64,000 nt of DNA from Hydractinia symbiolongicarpus (Eukaryota; Cnidaria; Hydrozoa; Anthoathecata; Hydractiniidae): assembly GCF_029227915.1 (NCBI RefSeq), contig NC_079879.1, forward strand, positions 21,220,501-21,284,500. The letters run 5' to 3'. Below, one piece after another: positions 61,538-64,000 of the stretch. Made by a program: the position numbers and the translations under genes. Below the pieces are notes generated by a model. It worked only from the letters and a program-made list of their open reading frames with translations, did not search any database and was not told the origin of the DNA. Each line of letters starts with the position of its first letter. Within the stretch, counting starts at the first letter, position 1.

Positions 61538-63817
61538 ATGGATAGAAAAGATAGAAGTTGGCTTTTTGGAGCAAAGAAAAAAATTGATTATATGATAAAA
61601 GAAGGTGGAAAGAGCTGTATATACTACAAACCTCAAGAAAAATTACCACCTAGATTGCAGTTTCGTGGTATTTCTGTTGCTGCTCGTGTAGTTGGTCATG
61701 GAATACGAAACTTTACAAAAAAAACTACTGGAAAAGACCTTGCATGCTTAAGAGACAGCAAAAGAAGGCAAAGTATTTTGGACAAACTTTCAGATTTCCA
61801 CTTAGCAGTGACTGATAAAAATGCAAAATACAATTTATTGACATTAGCTTGTAGTCATAGCTCAAATTTTACAACCTCATTGTCACCGGAGGAACTTGTT
61901 CATTTAAATACAGACTATGATAATGACTTTGGAAAAAATAATCTGCATGACTTAATAGCTCAATATCATAAAAAGTGCCTCGGGAATGAGGTGGAGAATG
62001 ATAAATATATTGTAAAACATTCAAAACACAGAATAATGAAGCGTAAGGCTAGTCCTTCTGTTGAAGAAGACCAAATCAAGCTGAAATCCTCAACATGTTT
62101 GTGTGATTCACCAATAAGTAAAGAGAAGAGAGGGAAAGGAAGTTTTTTAAATTGTTGGGAGCATAAGGGTATTTCAGAGGCAGACTTGGCAAGGTAGGTT
62201 CTTAACCATGTGCTAACACAAACCTTGGTTCTTGAATGCCATATATCTTATACATGCTTTAATTTTTAGTTATTATTTGGAAAATGCTTGTCACTTTAAT
62301 GCAGCAGAAAAAATGGGAAAGTTGAATTTTGGAGATAAAGTTGGTTGGCAAGAATTCCTGAAAAAGGAAAACTGCTTAGTTTTCAGAAAAAAGCTCCACA
62401 GTGGTTTATATGAATACAGAGGTAAAAGGATTTTCTTTTAAAAGAAAAAAATATTTTAAAGGGAACCCAAGGTATAATATGATGTTGCACTTATGTTAAA
62501 GTTTGGCCCGAAATGTTTACTCACAAATTTGATTGCAAACGGACATGCAGAGCTCGAGTTATAGGGTTGTCAAAAAAACCTATTAACCAAGTTTTTAAGC
62601 TTTATAATATAAGTCCAACATCATTTTATATCCTGGGTTCCCTTTAAGCAAAAGGTCTTCTTTGAAAATTGAATTTGTTAGAAAAATGAAATTTTCCTGT
62701 CTATTTAGTTCAAGCAAGTTTCTTCGATATATCTGCCAATCATCTCTTCACAACACAGGTAAATTTTCATTAGTCAATTGAAGAATCCCAAAAAGTGCCA
62801 CAACAAATTTCCATCAAAAAACATTTAAATACCATAATTTGCCAAAACAAAGTGATAATAATTTAAACTTTAAAAGTGATTTTTCTAAGTCATTTAAGTC
62901 ATTTTGTATATGTGCAGGCAACATTTAAATTTTGTTCAGATTAAAAATAGACTCAGATGATGCCTGTGCATTTTATGGACGATTACTTTTCTGCTTTAAA
63001 TTTTCATATGCTGCTTATCAGCACACATGTTTATTGAACTTGTGTATTTCATGAAACTAACTTAACACTATTTAACACATCTGAAATTTGTATTTACTTT
63101 CTATGAAATAACCAATGTGTAGATACAGTGAGTGAGTATTGTGTAGATACAGGGAGTTTCACTTCGTTTTGATGAACATATCACATTAATTCCATAAAAT
63201 AAGGAAGTTCGATAAACGTGTGCTCATGTGCATGGTACACTGATATAATAAGCAGTGTGTAAAGATTTAAGACGAAAAGTAATTGTCTTAAGGTATTATA
63301 TTTATTGTACTTTAGTTTTATTGTCAAAATTAGTCACGCATATCAGATCGCCATATCTTTAAAATCAAAATCAAGTTTCTATTGTTCTTCTGGCGTCTTA
63401 CCATAATAAAATGAATAAATATGCTATGTTTTAGCTGGACTGTGAGTACAGAAAGCAATGGGATGAGTATGTCATTGATTTGCGTGTAGCTGATTCTCAC
63501 AAAGAAACGAATTCTGAGCTGATTCATTGGGTGACAAAATGTCCATATCCATTTGCAACACGTGAATACGTCTACCTGAGAAGAAACAAGGTTTGTTGTA
63601 GCACATGTTGGTAGAGTCAAGGTGTTTTATTGACAGTAGTATCGTTATTTTCATTTTCAAATTTGTCTTTTTCTAGGTTGATTTAACAAACAGGGCATTG
63701 ATTTTATATCAGCAAGCCACAGATGAAACAAATATTCATCAGGAAAAAGGTGTTCACAGAGTCGACACCTATGTGTCGAAAATTATTATAAAACCGCACA
63801 ATGATGATTTTGACAAT
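61538..63817 (+). CDS. STARD7: STARD7-like START-domain lipid-transfer protein, 5' part
   Basis: Exons 61538..62193, 62270..62421, 62709..62758, 63435..63590, 63677..63817, continuing beyond the window; all GT-AG and in frame. The START domain begins near W-Q-E-F-L-K-K-E-N and matches STARD7 at L-D-C-E-Y-R-K-Q-W-D, E-L-I-H-W-V-T-K-C-P-Y-P, R-E-Y-V-Y-L-R-R and I-I-I-K-P-H-N. STARD7 carries phosphatidylcholine to mitochondria in animals. The first exon encodes about 218 residues rich in Lys and Ser that I do not recognise. It shows no obvious mitochondrial presequence, so an upstream exon is possible. The chosen ATG has a good context (GCGAATGG). Confidence 0.88.
62460..62643. mobile_element. 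Kolobok-type MITE, 184 bp, in a STARD7 intron
   Basis: It is flanked by TTAA at 62,456-62,459 and 62,644-62,647. Its ends are inverted repeats of about 28 bases beginning AGGGAACCCA and including ATGATGTTG. Kolobok elements use TTAA targets and have termini starting RRG, which fits; piggyBac also uses TTAA but with CCC-type termini. Confidence 0.7.
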
Positions 63818-64000
63818 GTGAGTTTATCAGTATCAACGAGTGTCTCAATTGTTTGGTAAAGTGTTAAAATCTATGTATAACAGCAAGGTTGCTACGCCTC
63901 CTCCAAACTTCTTAATTCTCCTCAATTATTTTTTATGGAAGTACCATCTTCTTAAAGAAGGTTAAGAATTCTTATTAAAAGTTCTCAAATTTGACTCTAT
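63818..64000. other. STARD7 intron at the window edge
   Basis: The downstream START-domain exons lie beyond the window. Nothing else was seen here. Confidence 0.5.

Overview
This window is nuclear DNA from an intron-rich, AT-rich invertebrate animal. The mix of gene families fits a cnidarian, possibly a hydrozoan: a RAG1-like transposase, a Penelope-like element, a cathepsin L, DPY19L, SSUH2, SRP72 and STARD7. That assignment is inference; no species marker was seen.

Layout. 0-4.2 kb is gene-poor, with a broken THAP-domain relic and a hAT-type MITE. At 4.35-5.6 kb (+) lies an intronless type II membrane GDSL/PC-esterase-like gene, converging on a five-exon cathepsin L-like protease (5.8-7.4 kb, -). 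A mariner-type MITE (8.2-8.7 kb) lies just outside the most notable object, a complete-looking RAG1-like DNA transposon at 8,752-14,708. It has terminal inverted repeats beginning CACGGCTG and a nine-exon gene whose exons sum to 965 codons in frame. The protein has the N-terminal zinc region and RING of vertebrate RAG1, then a DDE core with a CX2C/HX4H zinc pair. A second MITE follows. At 16.5-23.9 kb (-) is a DPY19L C-mannosyltransferase gene, followed by a SINE, a 373-bp (TA)n tract and minisatellites. At 28.2-37.9 kb (-) is an SSUH2-like gene with a long Ser-rich N-terminal exon. At 40.4-59.9 kb (-) is a complete 21-exon SRP72 gene (665 codons). Its introns hold minisatellites, a perfect hairpin and a nested LINE/Penelope cluster (48.9-57.1 kb). 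At 61.5 kb to the edge (+) is the 5' part of a STARD7-like lipid-transfer gene with a Kolobok-type MITE in an intron.

The host genes are unrelated housekeeping or secretory genes, not a pathway: SRP72 acts in signal-recognition particle targeting, DPY19L in ER tryptophan C-mannosylation, STARD7 in phosphatidylcholine transfer, cathepsin L in lysosomal or secreted proteolysis. The likely 'system' of interest is the RAG1-like transposon. No RAG2-like Kelch gene was found inside it. Its two ends differ by a 10-bp spacer, about one helical turn, which recalls the 12/23 asymmetry of V(D)J recombination signals. Splice junctions were placed by eye from GT/AG signals, reading-frame continuity and recalled family features; no search was run.
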